From assembly GCF_019132875.1 (NCBI RefSeq), contig NZ_JAHSPF010000011.1:1-64000 (forward strand): 64,000 bases of DNA, written 5' to 3'. A model generated the notes under the pieces. That model was not told the DNA's origin. It searched no databases and saw only the letters and a list, made by a program, of their open reading frames with translations. A program made the translations under genes and the position numbers. This DNA is from Erwinia phyllosphaerae (GTDB lineage: Bacteria; Pseudomonadota; Gammaproteobacteria; Enterobacterales; Enterobacteriaceae). This document shows positions 45,890 through 56,909 of the stretch, one piece after another. The first letter of the stretch is position 1; every line of letters begins with the position of its first letter.

Positions 45890-46194
45890 CCCTTCACCTC
45901 GTTCAGCAGCTCGCGCGTTAAGCGGTCGAATTCCCCATTTGCCCGCCAGACATAAACGCCGGTAAGTACGAAGGAGATAATAATTAAGCCAATACCAATG
46001 GGAATACCTCGCGTCACTCTGGTATGGGCATCGAGCGGCGTACCGAGCCAGCCAGGGGCGAAGGCAATTAACAGAATAAAGCCGACGTAGAGAACAAGCA
46101 TAATGATTGAAAGCAGCAGGGCAAAAGCCTGGCGTTTTTTAACCAGCTCTTTAAAGCGCGCGCTGTTTTCAATTCGCTGATAAATATCGTTCAT
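45886..46194 (-). CDS. yjcH: DUF485 membrane protein YjcH
   Basis: 102 residues (E. coli 104) with two helices ([20 protein letters not shown] and [18 protein letters not shown]) and the conserved GWLGTPL loop. Start at [11 protein letters not shown] with GGAGATTTGGTG upstream; the 15-codon extension is not used. Acts with ActP in the acs operon; exact role not proven. Confidence 0.95.
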   Translation of the reverse strand: MNDIYQRIENSARFKELVKKRQAFALLLSIIMLVLYVGFILLIAFAPGWLGTPLDAHTRVTRGIPIGIGLIIISFVLTGVYVWRANGEFDRLTRELLNEVKG

Positions 46195-46359
46195 CACCAA
46201 ATCTCCAGAGAAATTATAGGAACTGGCCTTGCTCGCCATTTATCAGCCGCGCGCGCCAGTAATGCCTCATCATCGGAAAACGAGTTGAAAGGGATAAATA
46301 AAGGGCAGCGTTATTTTTTTAATCCGCTGCCCGTTTGCTGCTGTTATTTCCTGCTGCCG

Positions 46360-48312
46360 TCAGGGCATAGCAATTCCCTGCTTCTCCTCCAGAAGTTTTT
46401 CCACCACGCCCGGATCGGCGAGGGTAGAGGTATCGCCTAAATTGCTGGTATCTCCGGCGGCAATTTTGCGCAGAATACGGCGCATGATTTTGCCGGAGCG
46501 GGTTTTTGGCAACGAATCCGTCCAGTGCAAAATATCCGGTGTGGCAATCGGGCCAATCTCTTTACGTACCCAAGCGCGTACCTCGCTATAAAGCTCCGGC
46601 GACGGTTCTTCGCCGCTGTTCAGCGTGATATAGGCATAAATAGCCTGGCCTTTAATATTGTGTGGAATGCCAACCACCGCCGCTTCGGCAATTTTGGGAT
46701 GTGAAACCAGCGCGGATTCGATTTCCGCCGTTCCCAGACGGTGCCCTGAAACGTTCAGCACATCATCTACGCGGCCGGTGATCCAGTAATAGCCATCCTC
46801 ATCGCGCCGCGCGCCGTCACCGCTGAAATACATATTGCGGAAGGTAGAAAAGTAGGTCTGCTCAAAGCGGTCGTGATCGCCAAACAGCGTGCGCGCCTGG
46901 CCTGGCCAGGAATCGACAATCACCAGGTTGCCTTCGCATGCGCCTTCCAGCGCGTTACCTTCGTTATCGACCAGCGCGGGCTGGACGCCAAAAAAAGGTT
47001 TCGTGGCCGAACCGGCTTTCAGCTCGGTGGCGCCAGGCAGCGGCGTAATCATAAAACCGCCCGTTTCCGTCTGCCACCAGGTATCCACAATCGGGCAGCG
47101 GCCGTTGCCGATTTTCTGGTGATACCACTCCCACGCTTCCGGATTGATTGGCTCACCGACCGAACCCAGAATACGCAGCGTCGAGCGGTCGGTGCCGCTA
47201 ATTGCCTTGTCGCCTTCGGCCATCAGCGCACGAATGGCGGTTGGCGCGGTATAGAGCAGCGTCACCTTGTGCTTATCAACCACTTCCGCCATACGGCTTG
47301 GTTTTGGCCAGTTGGGCACGCCTTCAAACATCAGCGTGGTCGCGCCCAGCGCCAGCGGGCCGTACAGCAGATAGCTGTGGCCGGTAATCCAGCCGACATC
47401 GGCGGTGCACCAGTAAACGTCGTCGTTGTGATAGTCAAAAACGTATTTAAAGGTTGTCGCGGCATAAACCAGGTAGCCGCCGGTGGTATGCAGCACGCCT
47501 TTCGGCTTGCCGGTGGAACCAGAGGTATAGAGGATAAACAGCGGATCTTCCGCACCAATCTCTTCCGGCTGGTGGTGGGCGCTGGCTTTGTTAACCAGCT
47601 CGTGCCACCAGAGATCGCGGCTGTTCCAGCTGATATCCGCGCTGGTACGGCGGAACACCACTACGTTGGTAATGGTGGTAACGCCTGGATTAGCCAGCGC
47701 CTCGTCGACGTTTTTCTTTAGTGGAATAGTACGTCCGGCGCGCACGCCCTCGTCGGCGGTCACCACCAGCTTAGCGGCGGAGTCGATAATGCGGCCCGCC
47801 ACGGCCTCTGGCGAAAAGCCGCCAAAAATTACCGAGTGCACCGCGCCGATGCGTGCGCAGGCCAGCATGGCGACCGCGGCTTCCGGCACCATCGGCATAT
47901 AAATAGCCACCACGTCGCCTTTGTTGATGCCCAGCTCTTTTAGCGCATTGGCAAAGCGGCAGACTTCGCGGTGCAGTTCCCGAAAGGTCAGAGTTTTGCT
48001 TTCGCTGGCGTCATCGCCTTCCCAGATAATGGCCGGATGGTCGCCACGGTTGTGCAAATGGCGATCCAGACAGTTGGCCGCCAGGTTCAGGGTGCCGTCC
48101 TCATACCAGCGAACGTTAACGTTGCCCGGTGCGAACGAGGTATTTTTTACGCGGGTATAGGGCTTAATCCAGTCGAGGATTTTGCCCTGTTCGCCCCAGA
48201 ATGCATCAGGGTCCTGCACGGATTGCTGGTACATCGACTGGTACTGTTGGGCAGTAATCAGCGTATTTTCCGCAATATTTGCGGGAACGGGATGTCGGTG
48301 TTGTTGGCTCAT
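46360..48312 (-). CDS. acs: Acetyl-CoA synthetase
   Basis: Activates acetate to acetyl-CoA through acetyl-AMP. 650 residues (E. coli 652). Adenylate-forming motifs [27 protein letters not shown] and the acetylation-regulated lysine motif [13 protein letters not shown] are intact. The start at [13 protein letters not shown] has GGAGAGTAGCC upstream; 82 codons of N-terminal extension are not real. First gene of acs-yjcH-actP; CRP control is expected from E. coli. Confidence 0.98.
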   Translation of the reverse strand: MSQQHRHPVPANIAENTLITAQQYQSMYQQSVQDPDAFWGEQGKILDWIKPYTRVKNTSFAPGNVNVRWYEDGTLNLAANCLDRHLHNRGDHPAIIWEGDDASESKTLTFRELHREVCRFANALKELGINKGDVVAIYMPMVPEAAVAMLACARIGAVHSVIFGGFSPEAVAGRIIDSAAKLVVTADEGVRAGRTIPLKKNVDEALANPGVTTITNVVVFRRTSADISWNSRDLWWHELVNKASAHHQPEEIGAEDPLFILYTSGSTGKPKGVLHTTGGYLVYAATTFKYVFDYHNDDVYWCTADVGWITGHSYLLYGPLALGATTLMFEGVPNWPKPSRMAEVVDKHKVTLLYTAPTAIRALMAEGDKAISGTDRSTLRILGSVGEPINPEAWEWYHQKIGNGRCPIVDTWWQTETGGFMITPLPGATELKAGSATKPFFGVQPALVDNEGNALEGACEGNLVIVDSWPGQARTLFGDHDRFEQTYFSTFRNMYFSGDGARRDEDGYYWITGRVDDVLNVSGHRLGTAEIESALVSHPKIAEAAVVGIPHNIKGQAIYAYITLNSGEEPSPELYSEVRAWVRKEIGPIATPDILHWTDSLPKTRSGKIMRRILRKIAAGDTSNLGDTSTLADPGVVEKLLEEKQGIAMP

Positions 48313-48834
48313 GGCTACTCTCCTTGAAGTTGTTAATAATATGTCAATCAAAGGTTGGATGGAGCGAGCCGCCGGGCTTTGTTCGCTTTTTGCGCCACGG
48401 ATCACAAGGGAGGGCGGAAACGGTGAAAAAGTTAGCGCGTTATGATGAAATTTTCCGCCGTTCTGGCCGGGCTGGCTTGCACTTAAGCTAAATTTTATGG
48501 CTAAAAAAAGTACAACCGAACCGGGAAGGACTGGCGATAACTTTTCTGACGTCTGCATAGCTATGCGCGATATCAGCCAAATATTACTAATTATAACAAC
48601 GGCTTAATAATACGCTGAAATTCCAGAGCTTTATCCTGCACAGTGATGATAGTTTAGCCATATATCACTTAGGGTTGCATTTATACCCGTGAAAATGGTA
48701 CTGATTACGCGCCTGCAAATCAGGTATCAACTATCCATTATCCGCGAATTCGCCGACATCGGCCTGCTTCCCTTGAGAGTGAGTACTCCGCATTAAAGAC
48801 GCGGAGAGCGGGTTTTGTTAAGGAAAAAACTATT
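48313..48834. promoter_or_regulatory. acs-gltP divergent control region
   Basis: 522 bases without a gene. The half adjoining acs carries a CRP-like site, and the middle is AT-rich (for example around 48570-48620), suited to IHF, FIS or H-NS. The gltP promoter is not obvious. Confidence 0.6.
48391..48406. promoter_or_regulatory. CRP-like site upstream of acs
   Basis: TGCGCCACGGATCACA; the right half TCACA is perfect and the left half TGCGC matches three of five. It lies about 80-95 bases upstream of the acs start. In E. coli acs two CRP sites drive the promoter. Confidence 0.5.
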
Positions 48835-50139
48835 ATGAAAGCTGCAAAATTCAGCCTTGCCTGGCAAATATTGACGGCGTTGGTACTGGGGATCATCGTT
48901 GGCGCGATACTGCATAATCAACCGTCAGATCGTGAATGGTTAATCGCTAATATTCTTAGTCCTGCTGGCGATATCTTTATTCACCTGATCAAGATGATTG
49001 TTGTGCCTATCGTGATTTCCACGCTTATTGTCGGGATCGCCGGCGTGGGCGATGCGAAAAAACTGGGGCGGATTGGCGTCAAAACCATCCTCTATTTTGA
49101 AGTGATAACCACCATTGCCATTGTGGTAGGGATTACCCTGGCGAATGTGTTTCAACCTGGCTACGGCATTGATATGTCGACGCTGGCAACGGTGGACATC
49201 TCTAAGTATGAAGCCACCACGGCGCAGGTGCAGGGCGGCGCGCATAGCCTGGTCACCACGCTCCTTTCGCTGATCCCGCAGAATATTTTTGCGGCGATAG
49301 CCAAAGGCGACATGCTGCCGATTATCTTCTTCTCGGTTCTGTTTGGTCTGGGGCTGTCATCACTGCCTAAAGAGCAGCGTGAGCCGCTGTTGAACGTGTT
49401 CCGTTCCACTTCGGAAACCATGTTTAAAGTCACCAACATGATCATGCGCTATGCGCCGATTGGCGTGTTTGCTTTGATCTCGGTGACCATTGCTAACTTT
49501 GGTTTTGCTTCGCTGTGGCCGCTGGCCAAGCTGGTGATCCTGGTTTACGTCGCCATTCTGTTCTTTGCCTTTGTGGTGCTGGGTTCGGTGGCGCGTATCT
49601 GCAAGCTGCGCATCACCACGCTGATGCGCATTCTGAAAGATGAGCTGATTCTTTCTTACTCCACTTCCAGCTCTGAAACGGTGCTGCCGAAGATCATGGA
49701 AAAGATGGAGGCTTACGGCGCGCCGAAGTCGATTACCAGCTTTGTAGTGCCGACCGGCTACTCGTTTAACCTGGATGGTTCCACGCTTTATCAGAGTATC
49801 GCCGCGATCTTTATCGCGCAGCTGTACGGTATCGACCTCTCTATCGGTCAGGAAATCGTACTGGTACTGACGCTGATGGTAACCTCTAAAGGGATTGCCG
49901 GCGTACCGGGCGTTTCTTTCGTGGTGCTGCTGGCGACGCTGGGTAGCGTGGGTATTCCGCTGGAAGGCCTGGCGTTTATCGCTGGCGTTGACCGCATTAT
50001 GGATATGGCTCGTACCGCGCTCAACGTGGTAGGTAACGCGCTGGCGGTGCTGGTGATTGCCAAGTGGGAAAACCAGTTTGATGCCGAGCAGGCGGTGGCC
50101 TATGAAGCGAAGTTTAAGCGCCTGGGCGCGGCTTCCTGA
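48835..50139 (+). CDS. gltP: Glutamate/aspartate:proton symporter
   Basis: 434 residues (E. coli 437), DAACS family with eight helices and two hairpins. Serine-rich hairpin motif SYSTSSSETVLPKIMEK and the pair VPTGYSFNLDGSTLYQ and GIAGVPGVSFVVL are clear. Takes up L-glutamate and L-aspartate with protons. Divergent from acs as in E. coli. Confidence 0.96.
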   Translation: MKAAKFSLAWQILTALVLGIIVGAILHNQPSDREWLIANILSPAGDIFIHLIKMIVVPIVISTLIVGIAGVGDAKKLGRIGVKTILYFEVITTIAIVVGITLANVFQPGYGIDMSTLATVDISKYEATTAQVQGGAHSLVTTLLSLIPQNIFAAIAKGDMLPIIFFSVLFGLGLSSLPKEQREPLLNVFRSTSETMFKVTNMIMRYAPIGVFALISVTIANFGFASLWPLAKLVILVYVAILFFAFVVLGSVARICKLRITTLMRILKDELILSYSTSSSETVLPKIMEKMEAYGAPKSITSFVVPTGYSFNLDGSTLYQSIAAIFIAQLYGIDLSIGQEIVLVLTLMVTSKGIAGVPGVSFVVLLATLGSVGIPLEGLAFIAGVDRIMDMARTALNVVGNALAVLVIAKWENQFDAEQAVAYEAKFKRLGAAS

Positions 50140-50157
50140 TTAATGACCCGCTTTAAG

Positions 50158-50183
50158 AAATGGCCTGCGGGCCATTTTTTTTT
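50158..50183 (+). terminator. Terminator of gltP
   Basis: AAATGGCC, loop TGCG, GGCCATTT, then a long T-run. Confidence 0.93.
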
Positions 50184-50651
50184 GGCTCAGCAAATACCCG
50201 CCGTGCTTCTGGATTATTTAACATGGCGCTGTTCTTTTTTATGCATACACAATTACCTGTTTTAAATTGTTAATAAACCGGCTGGCGTATTATTTTTAAA
50301 ATTGCTATAAATTTTTTGTAGTCGGTAATCCTTTTCTCTCACGCTATTTTTCCCCTTTTTTTCTCTGCCTTTTATCGCGACTGAATCAGGAGGTAATTAT
50401 CCTGTTAATAAAGAGAATAGCCAGTATTTAACGGGCCAGCCATAAATATAAAGGCTAACGGTATTATTCTTAAATTACTGCGTTTGCGGATAATAGCCGC
50501 AACTTTGTATGGATCTTTCCTGTCCGCGGTGATGTTATTGGCATTAACATTTCTTAATCTTTCGCCACGCTGCGTAATGTTCTTACATCAGGACATTAAT
50601 TACGGCGAGATATTTTACGGTTTTTTTTCTTCTTCTCTGGAGGAAATATCC
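50184..50651. other. AT-rich upstream region of the autotransporter
   Basis: About 470 bases of strongly AT-rich DNA (for example 50262-50330) with no convincing gene; a target for H-NS-type silencing is plausible. A reading frame from 50484 continues into the autotransporter but lacks start signals. Confidence 0.55.
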
Positions 50652-53600
50652 TTGTTCAAATTACATCCCCTTGTCATAAGCCTTATTGCGGCGCAGGGAG
50701 TGGTTATCCCTGTTTCTGACACCCTGGCGGCGACGCTTAAACCGTTTTCGCCTTACGTTAACGATAATAAAGTCGGCGTCTTTTGCGTATGCAACGGATC
50801 GACGCAAACGCTTAGCGGTATCCAGCAGTTTGCCCCTGGCCTGAGCAGCGCGCAGAGCTTTACGCTGCGAGAGCTGCAAAGCATGGTCAGCAATCCGGAC
50901 CTGTCGCTGGCAACCAGGCCAGGACTTGATCCCGGCATGCCGGATTACGTCGTTGAAATTCCGGACTGGGAGAACGGCGGCTATAAGGAGTTCTACGCTT
51001 ACAATTCTGCCGGTATGGTGGAAACCCCGCCGATTGGGCTGGATACTGAAGTGCCAAACTATGTTGACGTCAAAGGCGGGCAATATATCAATACCCGCGT
51101 AGCGCAGGTCAGCAAAGGCACTATCAACGTTGATATCGGCAAGGCGGGCGCGGCAAGCACGGCAGAGACCAACGCCTGGAGCATGGCGGCCAAACAGAGC
51201 CGGCTTTTCACTGCCACCGGCAGCGGCACGATGAACTGGAACGCCAGCAACCGCATCAGCTTTACCGCGCAGCTTCCGCCTTACGGCGGGCCTTATCTAA
51301 CCTTGCCGGTTGATAATGTCGCCTACTACAAAGGGAAGTTCAGCGTTACTACTACCGATAACGTCACCACCAATTTCAATATCACCAGCTTCGAAGGCTT
51401 TAAAAGTTACAATAACTGGCTCATCAAACAGCTAAGCCTGAGCAGGCTCGATCCGGACAGCTATACCACTGAACTGGATAAAGCGGTGACCATTACCAGC
51501 GGGCAGCTTGTTTATGGCATTGTTGCGCAGGATTTGGATGACGAGGCCGCCCAGCCGATCGGGGAACTGGTGGTGATTAGCGCCGACGGCAAAAACGCTA
51601 CCGCGCGGATTAACGGCAAGCTGGAAGTGGCGAACGCCAGCAGCGCGATGCTGGCCGAAAACGGCGCCAGGGCTATCGTTAATGGCAAACTCTCCAGCAC
51701 CAGCCAAAGCACGACAGACGGTGACGCGCTCGATCTGCTGAGCGGCAGTACAGGCTATAACAACGGCGTGATTAACGGCGGTTTTTTCAATAATGCCAAC
51801 GGCACCGGCGTGGATACCTCAACCATCGGCTACAACAGTTTCAGCAACGCGGTCAGGTTAACGGGGCGTGACAGCATTTTTTATAATATGGGCGTGCTCA
51901 ATGCCGCAGGCAACGGCAGCGCGCTGGGGATATTTGAGGGCCGTGTCACCAACCACGGCAACATTAACGTTGGCGTGGCGGATTACAGTTCAACGCAGGG
52001 CGTTTTTGTTAACGGCGAAGGCGCCAGCTTCACCAATGCCGCTGACGGCACGCTCTATCTTGGGCACACGCCGCAAAACAGCGTAAAGGGTAAAACAAGC
52101 GATACCCACCTGAACGGTTCCAAAGGGATTTATATTATTGGGGACGGCACCGCCATCAATAATGGTCATATCGTACTCGGTTCGCTGACCCAGGGCAGCA
52201 CCGCGATGGAAGTGATCAACGGCCCGAACGCGCGCGTGCAAAACAAAGGCGTTATTGATATTAACGGCTATACGGGCACCAGCGCGGACGAAAATATCGC
52301 CATGCTGGTAACCGATTCCGGCAGCGGTGGGCAGGTCGGTAATTCGGGAACCATCAATCTGAACGGTGACAACGGCACCGGCCTGAAAGTGGTGGCCTCC
52401 AGCGGCAACAGCGCCAGCGCCTGGTCGGACGGCACTATTAACGTCAACGGCAATGCCAGCCCGGAAAGCGACAACTGGAATACGGCGGTTTGGGTACAAG
52501 GCGAAGACGGTGGAAACGCTTACGCGCATGTTAGCGGGACAATTAATCTTAACGGCACTGGTGCGGTAGGCGTTCGCGCCGAAGGGAATGCAACTGTCGA
52601 TCTCGACAAGCAGATAGAGCTGCATAACGCTGGCTACCAGATTGGCTATCTGGTTAGCGGGGCCAACGCGAAAATTAACGATCTGAATTACGGTACCTAC
52701 AGAACATACGATAAAGCCAGCTACGCGACGATTTTTCGCTTTGAAAACGGCGCTGATTTTGAGGGCGGCAGTGATCTTTATATTGAACCGCAGACCGCAT
52801 TCTCTACCGGCATTGCCGCCAGCGGTAGCGGTACGGTGGTCAATACCAACGGTACAACGTTTGATATCGGTGAGAACGCCACCGGCCTTAGCATGACCAA
52901 TGGGGCTCATGCCTCTTTAAATAACGGCACGTCGAGCGGGCAGCCTAAGGCAACTACTCTTCATCTAAGCGGGAGTAATGCCACAGGCGCGGTAGTGGAT
53001 GGTGAGGGATCAACGCTAACCAGCAGCGCCAACATCACCGATGAATTCACCAGCGTCGGCCTGACTGGCGAAACCGGGCTGAGGGCGATAAACAAGGCAA
53101 GCCTGACCAATACGGGAAGAATTAATCTGTACGGTCAGGCCACAGGCATTCGCGCCGAGAGCGGGGCAACGGTAAACAACAGCGGCCAGATTTCTATCTG
53201 GGACGGCAGCACCGGGCTCTACGCCAGAGGCGACTATTCTGAAGGCGATGGCGCGACGCCAACCGTTATCACCAATACGGGAGCGATAGATCTTTCCATT
53301 ATTAATAAGCCTTCCTACGGCGTGGTAGCCGACGGGCCGCTGGCCCAGGTTTATCAGAACGGCCACATTTATCTGGAGGACAAGGGGGCCGTAGGCGGTA
53401 AAGCGATAAATGGCGGCAAGATCTTTGTTGGCGACAGCAGCAGCATTAATTTTAGTTATAAAAATGACGGGATGACGGGGTACTGGGCAGACGGCGCTTT
53501 TTCTAACATCACCAGCAACGGCGGGCAGACCACTATTGATATGAGTGCGTCAACGTTATACCGCCTGACCAACGGTGCCTGGTTTGAGTCTATGACGCCA

Positions 53601-56600
53601 GCGGATATTACCTTGTCCGCTCCTCACAGCGTCGGTCTTGATGCTTCTGATAACTCTTATATTGGCGAAACGGATGTCTTCCGTGTCGGCGGTTACGGTG
53701 CAACGGCTATTAAGTTGCGTAGCGGGTCATCGGCAACCATTACCAACCCCATTACGGTGGGATATGCCAGCGACGGCAGCAATACTGTCAATTCCACGGC
53801 GGTTTCTGCCGATGGTGAATACACGTCGGTCTATAACATTTCTACGATCTCGGGCGGAGGCACCCAGTCTGTTGCTTACGACCTCAGCAATGGCGCAAGC
53901 GCATCGCTGGCCTTTGGTTCCGCCGTCAATCTGACCGGCAGCGACGATACCGCTTTTCGCGTGGCTAACGGCGGCACTATCTTCAACGCTGGCAATGTCA
54001 ACGTGGCCTCCGGTATCGGCATGGACGTGACTGACGGCACCGTGCAGTACTTCCCGACGAGCGCAACGCTTGTCGCGGGCGGCACCGCAGCCATTCGCGT
54101 AGGCGATAACGGCAACGTTTTAGTCTCTGGCGATGGCGTCTTCCAAAACCAGATTACCGGGCAAAACGGCGCGGATGCTATTCGGGTCGATAAAGGGGCC
54201 GCAGGACTCTATGTCGATGGCACGACCCTGACGGCGGAAGGCGGTGGCAGCGCGGTTAATAACCTGGGTGAAATCAGCAATATTACTCTGGCTAACATCT
54301 ATATCTACGCCAGGGGCGCAGGCAGCAGCGGTATCCGCTCCGCCACCTCGCTCAATCCACAAAGTTCTCCGGTAATTGAACCTTCAGACGGCGCGACGGG
54401 CTACACCTTCGCTAATGCCGATGGCTCTACCACCAGCAACGATCTGGTCTCGGGCGGCACCATTCTGGTCGGCAGCGGCGGTACGGGGATCCGGGCGAAT
54501 ACGACCGGTACAGTCACTTCCAACGGCAATATCTATGTGACCACCGAAACCGGCGGCTCGGCGATAGTGACCAGCACCGCCAGCGAAGTCATTAACCGGG
54601 GAGATATCTTCTCCTGGAGTACCGAAGCGCCGGTCATCGATCTGCGCGGCGGCACCACGCTATTTATCAACGAAGGCACGCTCAACGCGCAGTATCCGGA
54701 TACGGTACTGGTTGCTGGCGGCACCTCCGGCAACAGGATCCTGCTGCTGGATGGCTCGGTAGTGGGTAACGTCACCACCGGCGATGGTAGCGACGTGGTG
54801 GCGTTAACCGGCGGCACCATTGACGGCAGCGTGACCATGGGCAGCGGCGTGGACAATAAGGCCTATGTGGAAAACGTCAGCCTGGCCAACGTCAGCCACA
54901 TCACCACGGATGGTGGCGAAGGCAGTACGCTGAACTTCAGTAACATCTCGGCCAGCGGTGCCTCGCTGGCCAGCGATGATGCAAGCCGCGGCGTCAACCT
55001 GGGCGCGGGCTGGAGCACCATCAACTTCTATGACACCGACTGGACGCTGACCAATAACCTGAAGCTGGCGCACAGCACCATCAATATCGACGCCAGCTCA
55101 ACGCTGTATGCCGGTAACAACGTTAACCCGGTGCTGGCGGGCAGGACGGACGATTCGCTGGTGGTTAACAACGCCGGTACGCTGGACCTGACCAACGGGT
55201 CAGGATCGCCGGGCAATACGCTCACCATCGACGGCACGCTGAACTCGCTGTACGGCACGCTGAAGCTGGCCAGCGCGCTGAACGGCGGCGGAGCGTTAAG
55301 CAGCCAGAGCAGCGACACCTTACGCGTAACGGGCGACGCTAACGGCGTTACGCTGATAGACGTTACGCCAGCGGTGGGCAGCACCGGGGCAATAAGCGAC
55401 GTTAACCAGAACGGCATGACCGAAGCGAACGAAGGTACCTCGCTGGCGCAGGTAGCGGGCAGCGCCAGCGCCAGCAGCTTTGCGCTAAAAGGTGGCTATC
55501 TGGCGGCCGGCCCGTGGCGCTATGACCTTTACAGTTTTGCGCCGGGCAGCAGCGACGCCAGCCAGCGGCTGGTCGACGGCAGCGGCAATCAGTTCTGGGA
55601 CTATCGTCTGGCTAACGGCTTTGTCAGCCACGGCGATTCTGCACGCGCGGCCGTTGTGCCGCAGGTTCCTTCCTACGTGTCCGCCCCGGTTGGTCTGGCT
55701 TATTACTCGGCGGCAACGCTTAACGATCTGCATAATCGTCTTGGCGAACTGCGTCAGGGCCAGCAGCAGGGCGATATCGGCGGCGAGATGTTCCTGCGCT
55801 ATACCGGTTCTAACATGCGCTACAGCACCAGCCAGAGCTTTAAGGACTTTGGCTATAACTTTGATATGGATTACAGCGCGCTACAGGTTGGCGGCAACGT
55901 CCTGCGTCTGGATGGCGAAAGCAGCAGCCTGCGCGGCGGCGTAGCCTATACGCGCGGCAATAGCCGGATCCGTCCGGATGCGGCAGATGGTTACAGCAGC
56001 ACGACCTTTGACAGCGACACGCTGGCGCTCTATTCCACCTGGCTTCAGGAGAGCGGCTTCTACCTGGACGGCACGCTTTCTTATAGCTGGCATCGCGGCG
56101 AAACGGATATCGCTCGTCAGCAAAAAGTGGCGAAGATCAAAGGCAAGGGCTGGAGCGCCTCATTGGAGAGCGGCTATCCGTTTGAACTGGGTAGCGGCGT
56201 TCGTCTGGAGCCGCAGGCCCAGCTAACTTACCTGCATTTGGGGATGGATAACTTCAGCGATAAAGATAACCTGGCGGTGAGCTACGACGACTACAACCAG
56301 ACCATTGGCCGCGTCGGCGCGAAGCTGGATCGCCGCTGGAGCGATGACAGCGGACGTCAGTACACGCCTTACCTGCGCACCAACTACTACAAAGGCTGGG
56401 GCGGCAAAGCCAAAACCACCGTTGGCGCGAAAAACGTTGATGGGCTTGAAAGTACCTTCAACAGCGGGGAGTTCGGCCAGATGTGGGAAGTGGGCGTTGG
56501 CGGCACCACGACCTTCCGTAACAATGTTTCGTTCTATGCAGAAGCTGACTACCGCAAAGAGATTAACGGCAACGGCGCTAAAGGCTGGGGCTACAACGCG

Positions 56601-56621
56601 GGCGTAAGGTGGACGTTCTGA
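50652..56621 (+). CDS. Giant autotransporter (type Va secretion, beta-helix passenger)
   Basis: About 1989 residues. The start is a TTG with GGAGG 8 bases upstream, giving MFKLHPLVISLIAAQGVVIP as a signal peptide; the frame extends to 50484 without one. Residues about 40-1650 form a very long passenger of irregular Gly/Asn/Thr-rich beta-helix repeats (GTINLNG, INVNGNA, GATVNNSG), typical of adhesins. The last about 280 residues (YYSAATLNDLHNRLGELRQ onward) are a 12-strand beta-barrel ending VRWTF with terminal Phe. Surface adhesion or biofilm function is inferred. Own terminator follows. Confidence 0.92.
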   Translation: MFKLHPLVISLIAAQGVVIPVSDTLAATLKPFSPYVNDNKVGVFCVCNGSTQTLSGIQQFAPGLSSAQSFTLRELQSMVSNPDLSLATRPGLDPGMPDYVVEIPDWENGGYKEFYAYNSAGMVETPPIGLDTEVPNYVDVKGGQYINTRVAQVSKGTINVDIGKAGAASTAETNAWSMAAKQSRLFTATGSGTMNWNASNRISFTAQLPPYGGPYLTLPVDNVAYYKGKFSVTTTDNVTTNFNITSFEGFKSYNNWLIKQLSLSRLDPDSYTTELDKAVTITSGQLVYGIVAQDLDDEAAQPIGELVVISADGKNATARINGKLEVANASSAMLAENGARAIVNGKLSSTSQSTTDGDALDLLSGSTGYNNGVINGGFFNNANGTGVDTSTIGYNSFSNAVRLTGRDSIFYNMGVLNAAGNGSALGIFEGRVTNHGNINVGVADYSSTQGVFVNGEGASFTNAADGTLYLGHTPQNSVKGKTSDTHLNGSKGIYIIGDGTAINNGHIVLGSLTQGSTAMEVINGPNARVQNKGVIDINGYTGTSADENIAMLVTDSGSGGQVGNSGTINLNGDNGTGLKVVASSGNSASAWSDGTINVNGNASPESDNWNTAVWVQGEDGGNAYAHVSGTINLNGTGAVGVRAEGNATVDLDKQIELHNAGYQIGYLVSGANAKINDLNYGTYRTYDKASYATIFRFENGADFEGGSDLYIEPQTAFSTGIAASGSGTVVNTNGTTFDIGENATGLSMTNGAHASLNNGTSSGQPKATTLHLSGSNATGAVVDGEGSTLTSSANITDEFTSVGLTGETGLRAINKASLTNTGRINLYGQATGIRAESGATVNNSGQISIWDGSTGLYARGDYSEGDGATPTVITNTGAIDLSIINKPSYGVVADGPLAQVYQNGHIYLEDKGAVGGKAINGGKIFVGDSSSINFSYKNDGMTGYWADGAFSNITSNGGQTTIDMSASTLYRLTNGAWFESMTPADITLSAPHSVGLDASDNSYIGETDVFRVGGYGATAIKLRSGSSATITNPITVGYASDGSNTVNSTAVSADGEYTSVYNISTISGGGTQSVAYDLSNGASASLAFGSAVNLTGSDDTAFRVANGGTIFNAGNVNVASGIGMDVTDGTVQYFPTSATLVAGGTAAIRVGDNGNVLVSGDGVFQNQITGQNGADAIRVDKGAAGLYVDGTTLTAEGGGSAVNNLGEISNITLANIYIYARGAGSSGIRSATSLNPQSSPVIEPSDGATGYTFANADGSTTSNDLVSGGTILVGSGGTGIRANTTGTVTSNGNIYVTTETGGSAIVTSTASEVINRGDIFSWSTEAPVIDLRGGTTLFINEGTLNAQYPDTVLVAGGTSGNRILLLDGSVVGNVTTGDGSDVVALTGGTIDGSVTMGSGVDNKAYVENVSLANVSHITTDGGEGSTLNFSNISASGASLASDDASRGVNLGAGWSTINFYDTDWTLTNNLKLAHSTINIDASSTLYAGNNVNPVLAGRTDDSLVVNNAGTLDLTNGSGSPGNTLTIDGTLNSLYGTLKLASALNGGGALSSQSSDTLRVTGDANGVTLIDVTPAVGSTGAISDVNQNGMTEANEGTSLAQVAGSASASSFALKGGYLAAGPWRYDLYSFAPGSSDASQRLVDGSGNQFWDYRLANGFVSHGDSARAAVVPQVPSYVSAPVGLAYYSAATLNDLHNRLGELRQGQQQGDIGGEMFLRYTGSNMRYSTSQSFKDFGYNFDMDYSALQVGGNVLRLDGESSSLRGGVAYTRGNSRIRPDAADGYSSTTFDSDTLALYSTWLQESGFYLDGTLSYSWHRGETDIARQQKVAKIKGKGWSASLESGYPFELGSGVRLEPQAQLTYLHLGMDNFSDKDNLAVSYDDYNQTIGRVGAKLDRRWSDDSGRQYTPYLRTNYYKGWGGKAKTTVGAKNVDGLESTFNSGEFGQMWEVGVGGTTTFRNNVSFYAEADYRKEINGNGAKGWGYNAGVRWTF

Positions 56622-56630
56622 GTTAACACG

Positions 56631-56660
56631 GCGGGCCAGCATTTGCTGGCCCGCTTTTTT
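56631..56660 (+). terminator. Terminator of the autotransporter gene
   Basis: GCGGGCCAGC, loop ATTT, GCTGGCCCGC, then six T. Confidence 0.95.
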
Positions 56661-56819
56661 ATCCGTCGGCATGGCGGGGAAACTAAAATTTTCCTGCATA
56701 ATAATAGCTTACCCTTTCTAAGGTCTTCCTGGCCTGGAAAATCAAGACTTTTCTTTATAGTCAATGCGTTGACGCACCTCTCACTTTTTACCGTTTGGAC
56801 AAAAATTGGCTTAAAAAGC

Positions 56820-56846
56820 TAAAGTTCATGCCTGCCGCGCCGAAAA
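56820..56846 (+). promoter_or_regulatory. FliA (sigma-28) promoter of the Aer-like gene
   Basis: TAAAGTTC, 11 bases, GCCGAAAA match the flagellar class-III consensus TAAAGTTT-N11-GCCGATAA at 14 of 16 positions with perfect spacing, 64 bases before the ATG. Ties the receptor to motility. Confidence 0.88.
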
Positions 56847-56909
56847 TATAAAAAAGATAATTCATTTACTCAAAGCCCAATCCTGGTCATCGCTTCAAGG
56901 ATTTACCCA

